From: Amycolatopsis saalfeldensis
GTDB taxonomy: Bacteria; Actinomycetota; Actinomycetes; Mycobacteriales; Pseudonocardiaceae
Length of the DNA stretch: 64,000 nt
Reading direction: 5' to 3'
Assembly: GCF_900110575.1 (NCBI RefSeq)
Contig: NZ_FOEF01000012.1
Span: 124,001 to 188,000, forward strand
Both the position numbers and the translations under genes were made by a program. Under the pieces are notes generated by a model. The model was not told where the DNA came from, searched no databases, and saw only the letters and a program-made list of their open reading frames with translations. This document shows, one piece after another, positions 51,211 through 59,477 of this stretch (position 1 is its first letter; each line of letters begins with the position of its first letter).

Positions 51211-52146
51211 ATGTACACCGAGCGCTTCACCTATCCGGGAGCGGGCGGCCTCGCCGTCACCGCCTACCGCTGGGACCCGGCAACACCGCCGTCGGGCGCG
51301 GTCCAGCTGACGCACGGCATGGGCGAGCACGTGCTGCGCTACGACGAAACCGCACTGGCCCTGACCGCCGCCGGCTACGTGGTCTACGGCCAGGACCACC
51401 GCGGCCACGGAAACACCGCCGCCGCCGAGGACCAGCTCGGCCAGCTCGGCCCGGACGGCTGGCACCACCTCGTCGAAGACATCGGCAGGCTCTCGGAGCT
51501 GATCCGCGAGGAACGCCCCGGGCTTCCGCTCGCCGTGCTGGCGCACAGCATGGGCTCCTTCGCGACCCAGCAGTACCTGCTCGAGCACAGCGATCAGCTC
51601 GACGCCGTCGTGCTCACCGGCACCGCCCTGCTCGACCTGCTCGAACCGGCACTCGACCTGGACCAGGAACTCGACCTGGCCATGTTCAACGCGCCGTTCC
51701 AGCCGGCGCGGACCGAGTTCGAGTGGCTGACCCGCGACGAGAAGATCGTCGACGCCTACCTCGCGGACCCGCACTGCGGCTTCGGCCTGGACCGGGATTC
51801 GGTCAAAGCGATGTTCGCCGACGCCCGCCGGCTGGCCGCCCCGGACGCGCTCACCGCGATCCGCCCCAGCCTGCCGGTGTACATCGCCGTCGGCGAACAG
51901 GATCCCGTCAACGGACAGCTCGCCCTCGTCAAACCGCTCGCGGACCGCTACCGTGCGGCCGGCCTCACCGACGTCACCCTCGTGACCTATCCGGGCGCCC
52001 GGCACGAAATCCTCAACGAAACCAACCGCGCCGACGTCATCGCCGAACTGCTGACCTGGCTCGACCGGAAGATCACCCTGCCCGGCTGGGACGCGGCACC
52101 CGCGGACCATGGGGAAACGGCCGAATCCGCAAGGACCACACCCTGA
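51211..52146 (+). CDS. Alpha/beta hydrolase, monoacylglycerol-lipase/lysophospholipase type
   Basis: 311-residue serine hydrolase. HGMGEHVLRYD near residue 32 is the oxyanion loop, LAHSMGSFAT (about 110-119) the nucleophile elbow with catalytic Ser, and VNGQLA...PGARHEILNE supplies Asp/His of the triad. No signal peptide. It follows the SDR gene by 40 nt and might be co-transcribed; substrate probably a glycerol- or carboxyl-ester. Confidence 0.87.
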   Translation: MYTERFTYPGAGGLAVTAYRWDPATPPSGAVQLTHGMGEHVLRYDETALALTAAGYVVYGQDHRGHGNTAAAEDQLGQLGPDGWHHLVEDIGRLSELIREERPGLPLAVLAHSMGSFATQQYLLEHSDQLDAVVLTGTALLDLLEPALDLDQELDLAMFNAPFQPARTEFEWLTRDEKIVDAYLADPHCGFGLDRDSVKAMFADARRLAAPDALTAIRPSLPVYIAVGEQDPVNGQLALVKPLADRYRAAGLTDVTLVTYPGARHEILNETNRADVIAELLTWLDRKITLPGWDAAPADHGETAESARTTP

Positions 52147-52225
52147 TCACACCGGCAGCGGACACAGATTAGGTTTCCGCGCGGCGCCCGTCTATACGTG
52201 TGAGATCGATTCACAGGAGGCTGGC

Positions 52226-52807
52226 ATGGCACGGAAACTGATCTTCGGCATGAACCTGACCCTGGACGGCTACATCGCCGCGACCGGCGTCGACATCGGC
52301 TGGAGCGGGCCGCCGAGCGAGGAGCTGTTCCAGTGGTGGCTCGACCAGGAGCTGGCGAACGAGGTGTCGCTGTACGGGCGCAAGCTGTGGGAGACGATGA
52401 GCTCCTACTGGCCGACCGGCGACCAGCAGCCCGGCGCCACCCCGGCGGAGATCGAGTTCGCGCGGAACTGGCGGGACACGCCGAAGGTGGTGTTCTCCTC
52501 CACAATCGACAAAGCCGGCTGGAACACCCGTCTGGTCACCGGCGACGCGGTCGCCGAGATCACCCGGCTCAAGGCCGGGGACGGCGGCCCGATGGGCATC
52601 GGCGGCGCCGCACTCGCCGGGGCGGCCATGCGGGCCGGCCTCATCGACGAGTACGCCCTGGCCACCCACCCGGTCCTGGTCGGCGGCGGCACCCCGTTCT
52701 TCACCGCACTGGACAACTGGGTGAACCTGAACCTCGTGGAGACGCGCACGCTGCCCGGCGGCGTGGTGCTGACCCGATACGAGACGAGGCGAGGGGGACA
52801 GGGGTGA
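52226..52807 (+). CDS. RibD C-terminal/dihydrofolate-reductase-like protein
   Basis: 193-residue DHFR-fold protein. MNLTLDGYIA, the YGRKLWETM motif and MGIGGAALAGAAMRAGLIDEY are typical of the RibD_C family widespread in actinomycetes. ATG with CAGGAGG 5 nt upstream. NADPH-dependent reductase activity is likely from the fold; the substrate is unknown. It ends directly against the convergent sigma-factor gene. Confidence 0.85.
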   Translation: MARKLIFGMNLTLDGYIAATGVDIGWSGPPSEELFQWWLDQELANEVSLYGRKLWETMSSYWPTGDQQPGATPAEIEFARNWRDTPKVVFSSTIDKAGWNTRLVTGDAVAEITRLKAGDGGPMGIGGAALAGAAMRAGLIDEYALATHPVLVGGGTPFFTALDNWVNLNLVETRTLPGGVVLTRYETRRGGQG

Positions 52808-53815
52808 TCACAGCGTCGGCGGCAGGCCCAGCCATGGCTGGCCGGTGACGTCGAATCCGGTGAGCTCGGCGATCTTCCCGTCGACGATGCGCAGGACCGC
52901 GAGGTTCAGCAGCCGGTACTCCGGGTCGCCGGGGGCGCGCAGGTACAGCGCGGCGGCAGGCATGCGGTTGACCGTCGTGGCGGCACAGCGCCAATCGTCC
53001 TTGCCACGCCGGAAGAGACCGCCGGAGACCCAGCCGTCCACCGCGTCCTTCGCCGTCGTGATCAAGGTGCCCGGCTCGGGCAGCATCGCGAAACGCAGGT
53101 CTTCGCGCAGCAGAGACATCAGCCCATCGAGGTCGTTGCGCTCATGGGCGTCCATATAGGACTTCACCACGCCGCGCTCGTCATCCGACAGCTCGTGGGT
53201 GGCAGGGCTCCGCCAGTCGAGGCGGCGGCCGGGCAGCTGCTCGCGCATCGTCACCCGCGCCCGCTGCAGTGCGCTGGTCACCGACGCGACGGTCAGCTCG
53301 AGGGCGTCGGCGGCCTTCGACGCCGGCCAGCCGAGGACGTCGCGCAGGACGAACACCGCCCGCTGCCGCGGCGGCAGGTGCTGGACGGCGACGATGAACG
53401 CCAGCTCGACCGTCTCCCGCGCCACCACCGATTCCTGCGGGTCCTCGGGCAGCATCCGGTCGGGGTACGGCTGGAGGTACGGCACCTCGAAGCCGGCGTC
53501 CTCCAGCCCGGACGGCACGGGTGTGCGGTCCTTGCGCTTCTCCAGGAAGTCGAGGCAGGCGTTCGTCGCGATCCGCGACAGCCAGGTCCGCAGCGCGGCC
53601 TGGCCCTTGAACGTCGCCCGCTTGTTCCACGCCCGCAAGAACGTCTCCTGCGTCAGGTCCTGGGCGTCCTCGTAGTTCGCGAGCATCCGGTAGCAGTGCA
53701 CCTGCAGCTCACGCCGGTGGCGCTCGGTGAAGAGCGCGAACCGCGCCGCATCGCCTGAGCGGGCCGCCGCGATGAACGCGGCCTCGTCGGCGCCCAGCGG
53801 GCCGGCATCGGTCAT
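52808..53815 (-). CDS. ECF RNA polymerase sigma factor with SnoaL-like C-terminal domain (SigG/ECF56-like)
   Basis: 335 residues from the ATG at 53815, preceded by GGAAGGA; longer in-frame starts would cross the divergent promoter. Sigma region 2 (ELQVHCYRMLANYEDAQDLTQETFLRAW) and region 4 (LPPRQRAVFVLRDVLGWPASKAADAL) are clear, followed by a SnoaL/NTF2-like domain (about 210-335). In this class the tail controls sigma activity in place of a separate anti-sigma factor. Target promoters are unknown; it is divergent from an esterase gene. Confidence 0.92.
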   Translation of the reverse strand: MTDAGPLGADEAAFIAAARSGDAARFALFTERHRRELQVHCYRMLANYEDAQDLTQETFLRAWNKRATFKGQAALRTWLSRIATNACLDFLEKRKDRTPVPSGLEDAGFEVPYLQPYPDRMLPEDPQESVVARETVELAFIVAVQHLPPRQRAVFVLRDVLGWPASKAADALELTVASVTSALQRARVTMREQLPGRRLDWRSPATHELSDDERGVVKSYMDAHERNDLDGLMSLLREDLRFAMLPEPGTLITTAKDAVDGWVSGGLFRRGKDDWRCAATTVNRMPAAALYLRAPGDPEYRLLNLAVLRIVDGKIAELTGFDVTGQPWLGLPPTL

Positions 53816-53930
53816 GGTCGTCGATCCTTCCACCGATGCGAGGGGGTTACCAGCGCGCGAACCCCGGCTCGGCGAACGGCTCCCGGCCGGGCTTTCCGCT
53901 TCATGCCAGGTCCGGAGTGAAGCAGGTTGC

Positions 53931-53966
53931 GTCAGTGGCTGACAAGTTGTAGTGTCAGTAACTGAC
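53931..53966. repeat. Two tandem inverted repeats in the sigma/esterase intergenic region
   Basis: GTCAGTGGCTGAC (53931-53943) and GTCAGTAACTGAC (53954-53966) are two near-identical 13-bp palindromes, centres 23 bp apart. They lie in the 253-bp divergent region, about 100 nt before the esterase start. The pattern is that of a dimeric repressor binding two sites; no cognate regulator gene is next to it. The rest of this intergenic region shows no clear structure. Confidence 0.6.
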
Positions 53967-54068
53967 GAAACCTGGCGCCAGCGACGCGCAGGGCCCTTGC
54001 CGGTCACGCCACCCCCGCGGAATGGCGCTGCCCAGGATTCCCGTGCTCTCCCAACGAAAGGATGTTTC

Positions 54069-55037
54069 GTGACCACGACGCCCGCTTCCCTCGATCCCGA
54101 GCTGGCTGCCGCGTTGGCCGCCATGCCGAAGGCCACCAACGGAAGCCTGATGGACCTGACCGACATCCCGGCCCTGCGAGCGCGGCTGAACGCGGCCACG
54201 GCACAGCTTCCGGCGCCGGCGCCGGATCCCCGGGTCACCGTCGAGACCCTCCGGGTGCCGCGACCCGACCAGTCCACATTGGACATCGTGCTGTTCACGC
54301 CGGCCGGCGCCGAGGATCCCCTCCCCGCTCTGGTCTACTTCCACGCCGGCGGGCAGATACTCGGCAGCGCGCACGACGACACCACCTATCCCAGCGCCCT
54401 CGCCCTGGCCATCAGCAGCGTCGTCGCGGTCGTCGACTATCGCCTCGCACCGGAAACGCCCGCGCCGGGCGGGGCCGAGGACGGTTACCTCGCCTACACC
54501 CACCTCCTGGAACACGCCGGGGAGCACCGGATCAACCCCGAGCGGGTCGGGCTCGCCGGCGCCAGCGGAGGGGGCGCGATCGCGACGGCGACCGCGCTCA
54601 TGGTCCGGGACCGCGGTGTGGCGCGCCCGCGCCTGCTGTCGCTGAACTACCCCATGCTCGACGACCGCAACGAAACGCCGTCGAGCCACCAGGTGACCGA
54701 CGTCGGCGTGTGGGACCGGAAGGAGAACCTCCTGGCCTGGACGGCCGTGCTCGGTGATCGAGCGGGCCGGCCCGACGTCCACCCGTATTCCGCGCCGGGG
54801 CGCGCGACCGAGCTGGACGGCATGCCGGAGACGTTCATCGCGGCCGCCCAGCACGACGTGTTCCGCGACGAGAACATCGAGTTCGCCAGTCGCCTCCTGG
54901 CGGCCGGGGTCCCGGTCGACCTCCACGTCTACGCGCACGCCTTCCACGCCTGGGACCTGTTCGCGCCGGCCTCCCGTCTCGCGCGGGCCTTCGAGCGCAC
55001 CTGGCACGGCTTCCTGTCCCAGCGCTTGCACGGCTGA
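54069..55037 (+). CDS. Alpha/beta hydrolase of the hormone-sensitive-lipase (family IV) type with altered motifs
   Basis: 322 residues from a GTG preceded by AAAGGA; a frame-extending ATG at 53952 would put the palindromes into the gene. The family HGGG oxyanion motif appears as FHAGGQ and the GDSAGG nucleophile motif as GASGGG (Ser kept, Asp lost); VVDYRLAPETPAP is typical, and the Asp and His follow in QHDVF and AHAFHAWD. Probably an esterase for short acyl or aromatic esters; divergent from the sigma factor gene. Confidence 0.83.
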   Translation: MTTTPASLDPELAAALAAMPKATNGSLMDLTDIPALRARLNAATAQLPAPAPDPRVTVETLRVPRPDQSTLDIVLFTPAGAEDPLPALVYFHAGGQILGSAHDDTTYPSALALAISSVVAVVDYRLAPETPAPGGAEDGYLAYTHLLEHAGEHRINPERVGLAGASGGGAIATATALMVRDRGVARPRLLSLNYPMLDDRNETPSSHQVTDVGVWDRKENLLAWTAVLGDRAGRPDVHPYSAPGRATELDGMPETFIAAAQHDVFRDENIEFASRLLAAGVPVDLHVYAHAFHAWDLFAPASRLARAFERTWHGFLSQRLHG

Positions 55038-55116
55038 CTTCCGGACGCCGGAGGGGCGGATCCGGATCGACCAGGCCGGAGGACCACCCGCCGCCCGGCG
55101 GTGGTGGACCATCACC

Positions 55117-55443
55117 GGCCATACGCCGGCCTTCGGCAGCCTGCTGCTCGGCGGCCGGCTGGCCGACCTCATCGGCCGGCGGACCGCCCTGGTCATCGGC
55201 CTCGGGGGTTCGCGGCCGCCTCGGGCGTCGGCGGCGCGGCGAGCGGATTCGTTTTGCCGGTCGTGGCCAAGGCCGTGCCGGGCGGATTCGCCGCACTGCC
55301 GGCCCCGGCCATCCTGCGTTGCTGACGACCACGTTCACCAACGGTGTCGGCGGGCCTGTCGTCCTGGCCTACGGCCGGTCCACCGCCGAGACCGACGGCT
55401 GGGCGGCTCCATCGGCACGGCGCTGCTCAACACCGTCGCGGCG
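55117..55443 (+). pseudogene. Decayed DHA2-type (EmrB/QacA) MFS drug transporter
   Basis: Three fragments in different frames belong to one MFS protein: AFGSLLLGGRLADLIGRRTAL (motif A, around 55125), a central LTTTFTNGVGG-like piece around 55320, and LGGSIGTALLNTVAA (around 55399-55440), a common ending of DHA2 permeases. More than 1 kb of the usual gene is missing between them. The remnant abuts the quinone-oxidoreductase stop and may be debris of a rearrangement. Confidence 0.65.
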
Positions 55444-56449
55444 CGACGTCCACCAGCACCTTGCCGACGGCGTGGCCCTCAACCGCTCGGTGGGCGTCGG
55501 CGGTGTGCTCAAGCGGGAAGCGCAGCAACGGCAGGCCGTGCTCGTCCCCGACCGGCAGGGCGCCGGCGCGAACCGCGGCGGCGACGGCCTCGACGGCCGC
55601 GTCGCGGGCCTGGCGGCCGGCGGTGTAGAGGACCACGAACTGCATGCGGGCGTTGCGGATCATGCTCGTCATCACGTCGAGCTCGACGTTTGCCCCACCG
55701 TCGTTCGCGTAGACGGCGATCGTGCCTCGGGGGCGCAGCACGGCCAGGTCCAGGTCGACGTTCGCGGCGAACGCCACCTCCGCCACGATGTCGACGCCGT
55801 CGGGGGCGAGCGCGCGGATCACGTCGGCCGGGGCGCCCGCGCGGTAGTCGATCACGTGGTGGGCGCCCGCCGCGGTGGCGAGCCGCGCCTTCTCGGGACT
55901 GCTGACGGTGCTGATCACGGTGGCGCCCGCCCAGCGGGCCAGCTGGATCACCGCGTGCCCGACCGCGCCGGCGCCGCCCGCGGCGAGCACCACCTTCCCG
56001 TCCAGCGCGCCGGGGGCCAACCGGCTCGGCCCGTCCTCGGCCACGGTGAGCGCGCGGTGCGCGGTGAGCGCCGGCACGCCGAGCGCGGCACCGACGTCGA
56101 AGCCGACGTCGTCGGGCAGCGGCACGGTCCGGTCGGCGGGCACCACCGCGAACTCGGCCGCCGTGCCGGTCGGGCGGCCGGCGGCCGCCAGGAAAACCCA
56201 CACCCGCTGACCGATCCGGTGCTCGTCGACGCCTTCGCCGACAGCGTCGATGGTGCCGGCGCCGTCAAGGTGCGGGGTGATTTCGGGGAAGCCGGCCGCA
56301 CCGGAGCGGCGGGCCTGCCAGTCGGTCGGATTGACGCCCGACACGGCGATCCGCACCCGTACCTCGCCGGCGCCGGGCTCGGGGACCGCACGCTCGACGA
56401 ACCGGAGGACGTCGGCACTGCCCGGCTCGCTGTAGATGATCGCTCTCAT
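55427..56449 (-). CDS. NADPH:quinone oxidoreductase (zinc-independent MDR)
   Basis: 340-residue MDR enzyme. SGVNPTDWQARR near residue 38 marks the zinc-less N-domain, LAAGGAGAVGHAVIQLARW (about 155-173) the NADPH fold, and VDIVAEVAFAANVDLDL follows. Single-gene unit divergent from the LCP gene; the region between has a perfect 11-bp inverted repeat close to its start, typical of TetR- or MarR-type control. Likely a detoxifying quinone or enal reductase, unrelated to the CoA island. Confidence 0.88.
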   Translation of the reverse strand: MRAIIYSEPGSADVLRFVERAVPEPGAGEVRVRIAVSGVNPTDWQARRSGAAGFPEITPHLDGAGTIDAVGEGVDEHRIGQRVWVFLAAAGRPTGTAAEFAVVPADRTVPLPDDVGFDVGAALGVPALTAHRALTVAEDGPSRLAPGALDGKVVLAAGGAGAVGHAVIQLARWAGATVISTVSSPEKARLATAAGAHHVIDYRAGAPADVIRALAPDGVDIVAEVAFAANVDLDLAVLRPRGTIAVYANDGGANVELDVMTSMIRNARMQFVVLYTAGRQARDAAVEAVAAAVRAGALPVGDEHGLPLLRFPLEHTADAHRAVEGHAVGKVLVDVAPRRC

Positions 56450-56467
56450 GAGCCGGACGGTACGGCC

Positions 56468-56501
56468 GTCGACTGACAGATGTCAAATTATGTCAGTCGA
56501 C
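56468..56501. repeat. Perfect 11-bp inverted repeat upstream of the quinone oxidoreductase
   Basis: GTCGACTGACA (56468-56478) and TGTCAGTCGAC (56491-56501) with a 12-bp loop; within it TGACAGATGTCA (56474-56485) is itself palindromic. It starts 18 nt before the oxidoreductase ATG and is not followed by a T-run, so an operator is likelier than a terminator. The remaining 157 nt before the LCP start shows no obvious feature. Confidence 0.6.
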
Positions 56502-56658
56502 TACAGCTGGGGAGAACCACACGACGCACGGAGCACGGGATGGCGTCGCGGGTGCCGGTCGAGGTGGTGCGGGGTTCGTCACTGCGGGGCAACCAACCCG
56601 CGGCCGGCACGTCGAACGAGTCGTTGGTGTGGTGTGCCGAAGGTGAGAGGGGTCTGCT

Positions 56659-58260
56659 GTGGACGGTCGAGGTCGGGACCGGTTCGAGCCCTCGCCTGGG
56701 AGCAGGCGGCCGGTTCCCCCGCCGCGCGTCCGGGAAGGTTCGCCGCGGCGGCGGGGAGCGCGCCGCAGTGGCGCTGTGGTGGCCGGGGTCCTGTCGCTGC
56801 TCGTCCTGTGCCTCACGGGCTACGGCTGGACGCAGTACCACAACCTGGTCGCGGGCCTGCACACTTCCGACGCGCTCGGCGGCGACACCAAATCGGTCAA
56901 CGGGGACACCAATATCCTCATCATGGGCCTGGACAGCCGGCTCGACGAGAACGGCAACGCGCTGCCGCAGGACATCTACGACGCGCTGCACGCGGGCGAT
57001 CAGCAGGACGGCGGCAACAACGCCAACGTCCTGATGCTGCTGCACGTCCCGGGCGACGGCAGCAAGGCGACCTCGCTGTCCATCCCCCGCGACGACTACG
57101 TCGACATCCCCGGCTGCCCGGACGGGCAGTGCAAGGGAAAGATCAAGCAGGCCTACGGGCTGGCCTTCGACCAGAAGGCCAAGCAGCTGGCCAACCAGGG
57201 CGGCGACAAGGGCCAGCGCGAGCAGCAGGAGCGCGAAGCCGGTCGCAAGGCCGAAATCGACACCGTGCGCCAGTTCCTCGGCGGAGTCACCGTGGACCAC
57301 TTCGCCGAAGTCACCCTTGTCGCGTTCTTCCAGATCGCGCAGGTCGTGCAGCCGATTACGGTATGTCTCAACGAAAACACCCAGGACACCTACTCCGGTG
57401 CCAACTTCCGCCAGGGACAGCAGCAGATCAACGCCTCGCAGGCGGTGGCGTTCGTGCGCCAGCGCCGTGACGTGGTCCACCCGCAGCTGAACTTCACCGA
57501 CCTCGACCGCGAGGTCCGCCAGCAGGCCTTCATCTCCTCCCTGGCCTATCAGCTCAAGCAGGGCGGGGTGTTCACCAATCCGTCCCAGCTGCAGGGCATC
57601 CTGAATGTGGCCAAGCAGAACATGGCCGTCGACGCCGGGCTGGACCTGATGTCGTTCGCCGGGCAGGCCGCGAACCTGACCGGCGGAAACATCAGCTTCG
57701 TCACGCTCCCGATCGTCAAGTTCGGCAAGAACTCGTCCGGGGAAGACGTCAACATCGTCGACGTGGCCCAGGTGCAGGCCGCGGTCCGGCAACTGATCGG
57801 CGGTCCCGCGCCCGCGACCTCGGCGCCCGCGACGTCGAGTGCCGGCAGCGGCAGCCAGCCGGCGCAGGCGACCGTGGACGTCGTCAACGGCACCAGCCGC
57901 ACCGGGCTCGCGGCCACCGTCTCGCATGCGCTGGCCGCCAAGGGATACACCGCGGGCACCACCTCCACCGACGCCCACCACGTCAGCAGGACGGTGGTCT
58001 ACTACGGCAGCGGGGGCAGCACGTCGGCGTCGGCGGTGGCGAAGCTGCTGGGCGGCGTCACCACCGAGCACGACACCACCGTGCCGGCCGGGCACGTCCG
58101 CGTGGTCGTCGGCACCGCGTTCACCATGCCGACGGCACTGGCCGGGTCCGGCGGGGGCGCCCCGGGCGGCTCGCCGTCGACGACGCCCAGCTCCGGCCCG
58201 CCGGACACCTCGGCCCCGCCCAGCGGCCTGTCCGGCGGTGGAATCCCCTGCGTCAAGTAG
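56659..58260 (+). CDS. LytR-CpsA-Psr (LCP) family cell-wall glycopolymer ligase
   Basis: 533-residue membrane-anchored enzyme that attaches secondary polymers (arabinogalactan or teichoic-type) to peptidoglycan. Arg-rich cytosolic N-terminus, one membrane segment (about 38-58), LCP domain (about 80-330) with GLDSR, SIPRDDYVDIPG and FVRQRRDVVH carrying the polyprenyl-phosphate-binding Asp/Arg residues, and a LytR_C domain (about 405-475), then a Ser/Pro/Gly-rich tail. GTG start after GAGAGGGG. A housekeeping gene with no link to the catabolic island. Confidence 0.92.
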   Translation: MDGRGRDRFEPSPGSRRPVPPPRVREGSPRRRGARRSGAVVAGVLSLLVLCLTGYGWTQYHNLVAGLHTSDALGGDTKSVNGDTNILIMGLDSRLDENGNALPQDIYDALHAGDQQDGGNNANVLMLLHVPGDGSKATSLSIPRDDYVDIPGCPDGQCKGKIKQAYGLAFDQKAKQLANQGGDKGQREQQEREAGRKAEIDTVRQFLGGVTVDHFAEVTLVAFFQIAQVVQPITVCLNENTQDTYSGANFRQGQQQINASQAVAFVRQRRDVVHPQLNFTDLDREVRQQAFISSLAYQLKQGGVFTNPSQLQGILNVAKQNMAVDAGLDLMSFAGQAANLTGGNISFVTLPIVKFGKNSSGEDVNIVDVAQVQAAVRQLIGGPAPATSAPATSSAGSGSQPAQATVDVVNGTSRTGLAATVSHALAAKGYTAGTTSTDAHHVSRTVVYYGSGGSTSASAVAKLLGGVTTEHDTTVPAGHVRVVVGTAFTMPTALAGSGGGAPGGSPSTTPSSGPPDTSAPPSGLSGGGIPCVK

Positions 58261-59446
58261 GCGTGGGGGCGGTTCCGCGGGGAGCCAGCGCCATGGCCGC
58301 GAGGCCGAGGACCGCGGCGAGCGCGAAGAAGTAGAAGCCCCAGGGATAAGCCACGCCCGCCGTGACCAGGACGCCGGTGATCAGCGGGCCGGTGATGGCG
58401 CCGAGGCGGCCCACACCGGAGGTGACACCGAGCGCGGCGCCGCGGATCCAGTCCGGATAGGACTGTGCGACGTAGGCGTACACCAAGACCTGGGCGGAGA
58501 ACACGAACACACCGGTGAGGAAGATGACCAGGTTCAGCACCAGGCTGGCCTGGATGCGGACGCTCAGCACCGCCAGCAGGACCGCGCCCACCCCGAACCA
58601 CACCAGCGAGGTCCGGCGGATGCCGCGGGCGTCGCCGACGTAACCGGCCAGCAGCATGCCCGCGATGCCGCCGGCGTTGAGGACGAACAGCAGCGTGATC
58701 GACGTCGACACGCCGTAGCCCGCGGTCTTCATCAGGCTCGGCAGCCAGGTGTTGAGGCCGTACACCAGGAGCAGGCCCATGAACGTGCTCACCCACACGG
58801 CCAGGGTGGTGCGCAGGAACCGGGGCCGCACCAGATCCACCACGGTGACCCGCTCGGCCTCGGCGTCCCGGCGGGCGGGCGCGGTCTCGGGCAGCTTCCA
58901 CCACATCACCGCGGCGATCACGAGCCCGGCCGCCCCGCCGGCGTAGAACAGGACCTGCCAGGAGTTCCCGGCCGCCAGCGCGAGCAGGGACGCGAGCACG
59001 GCGCCGCAGTGGTAGCCGGTCATGGTGGTGGTGCTTGCGCGGGTCCGCCGCCGCGCCGGGCGGTGCTCCGACATGATCGCCAGCGCGGTGGGCATGCAGG
59101 AACCGAGCCCGAGCCCGGCCAGCAGGCGCAGTACGGCGAACATCACGAAGCCGGACGAGAGCGGCAGCACGAGGGTGAACGCGGAGAAGGACGCGACCGA
59201 GGCGATCAGGATCGTGCGGCGCCCGACCACATCGGCCAGCGGCGTGACCAGTGCCGCGCCGAGAGCCACCCCGACCAGTGACACGGTGGCGACCGCGGTC
59301 AGCCGGGACGGGGTGAACTCCAAGTGCCCGGCGTGCTGCAGCGCGAGGCTGGTCGCGCCGAGGGCCACCAGGTCGAAGCCCTCGATCAGCACGGTCAGCC
59401 AGCACAACACGGCGGCCCACGAAAAGCGGTTCCCGGCGAACGGCAT
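58253..59446 (-). CDS. MFS transporter, aromatic acid:H+ symporter type
   Basis: 397 residues from the ATG at 59446 after GGAGAG. About twelve hydrophobic segments; the early motif LIEGFDLVALGA and PLADVVGRRTIL (motif A), GLGLGSCMPTALAIMSEHRP and the PETAP loop fit the AAHS family (PcaK/BenK-like). It ends 8 nt inside the convergent LCP gene. Last gene of the benzoylformate cassette, probably importing benzoylformate, mandelate or benzoate. Confidence 0.88.
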   Translation of the reverse strand: MPFAGNRFSWAAVLCWLTVLIEGFDLVALGATSLALQHAGHLEFTPSRLTAVATVSLVGVALGAALVTPLADVVGRRTILIASVASFSAFTLVLPLSSGFVMFAVLRLLAGLGLGSCMPTALAIMSEHRPARRRTRASTTTMTGYHCGAVLASLLALAAGNSWQVLFYAGGAAGLVIAAVMWWKLPETAPARRDAEAERVTVVDLVRPRFLRTTLAVWVSTFMGLLLVYGLNTWLPSLMKTAGYGVSTSITLLFVLNAGGIAGMLLAGYVGDARGIRRTSLVWFGVGAVLLAVLSVRIQASLVLNLVIFLTGVFVFSAQVLVYAYVAQSYPDWIRGAALGVTSGVGRLGAITGPLITGVLVTAGVAYPWGFYFFALAAVLGLAAMALAPRGTAPTPT

Positions 59447-59477
59447 GTCTCTCTCCACAGTGAGTGAGATAAGGGGG

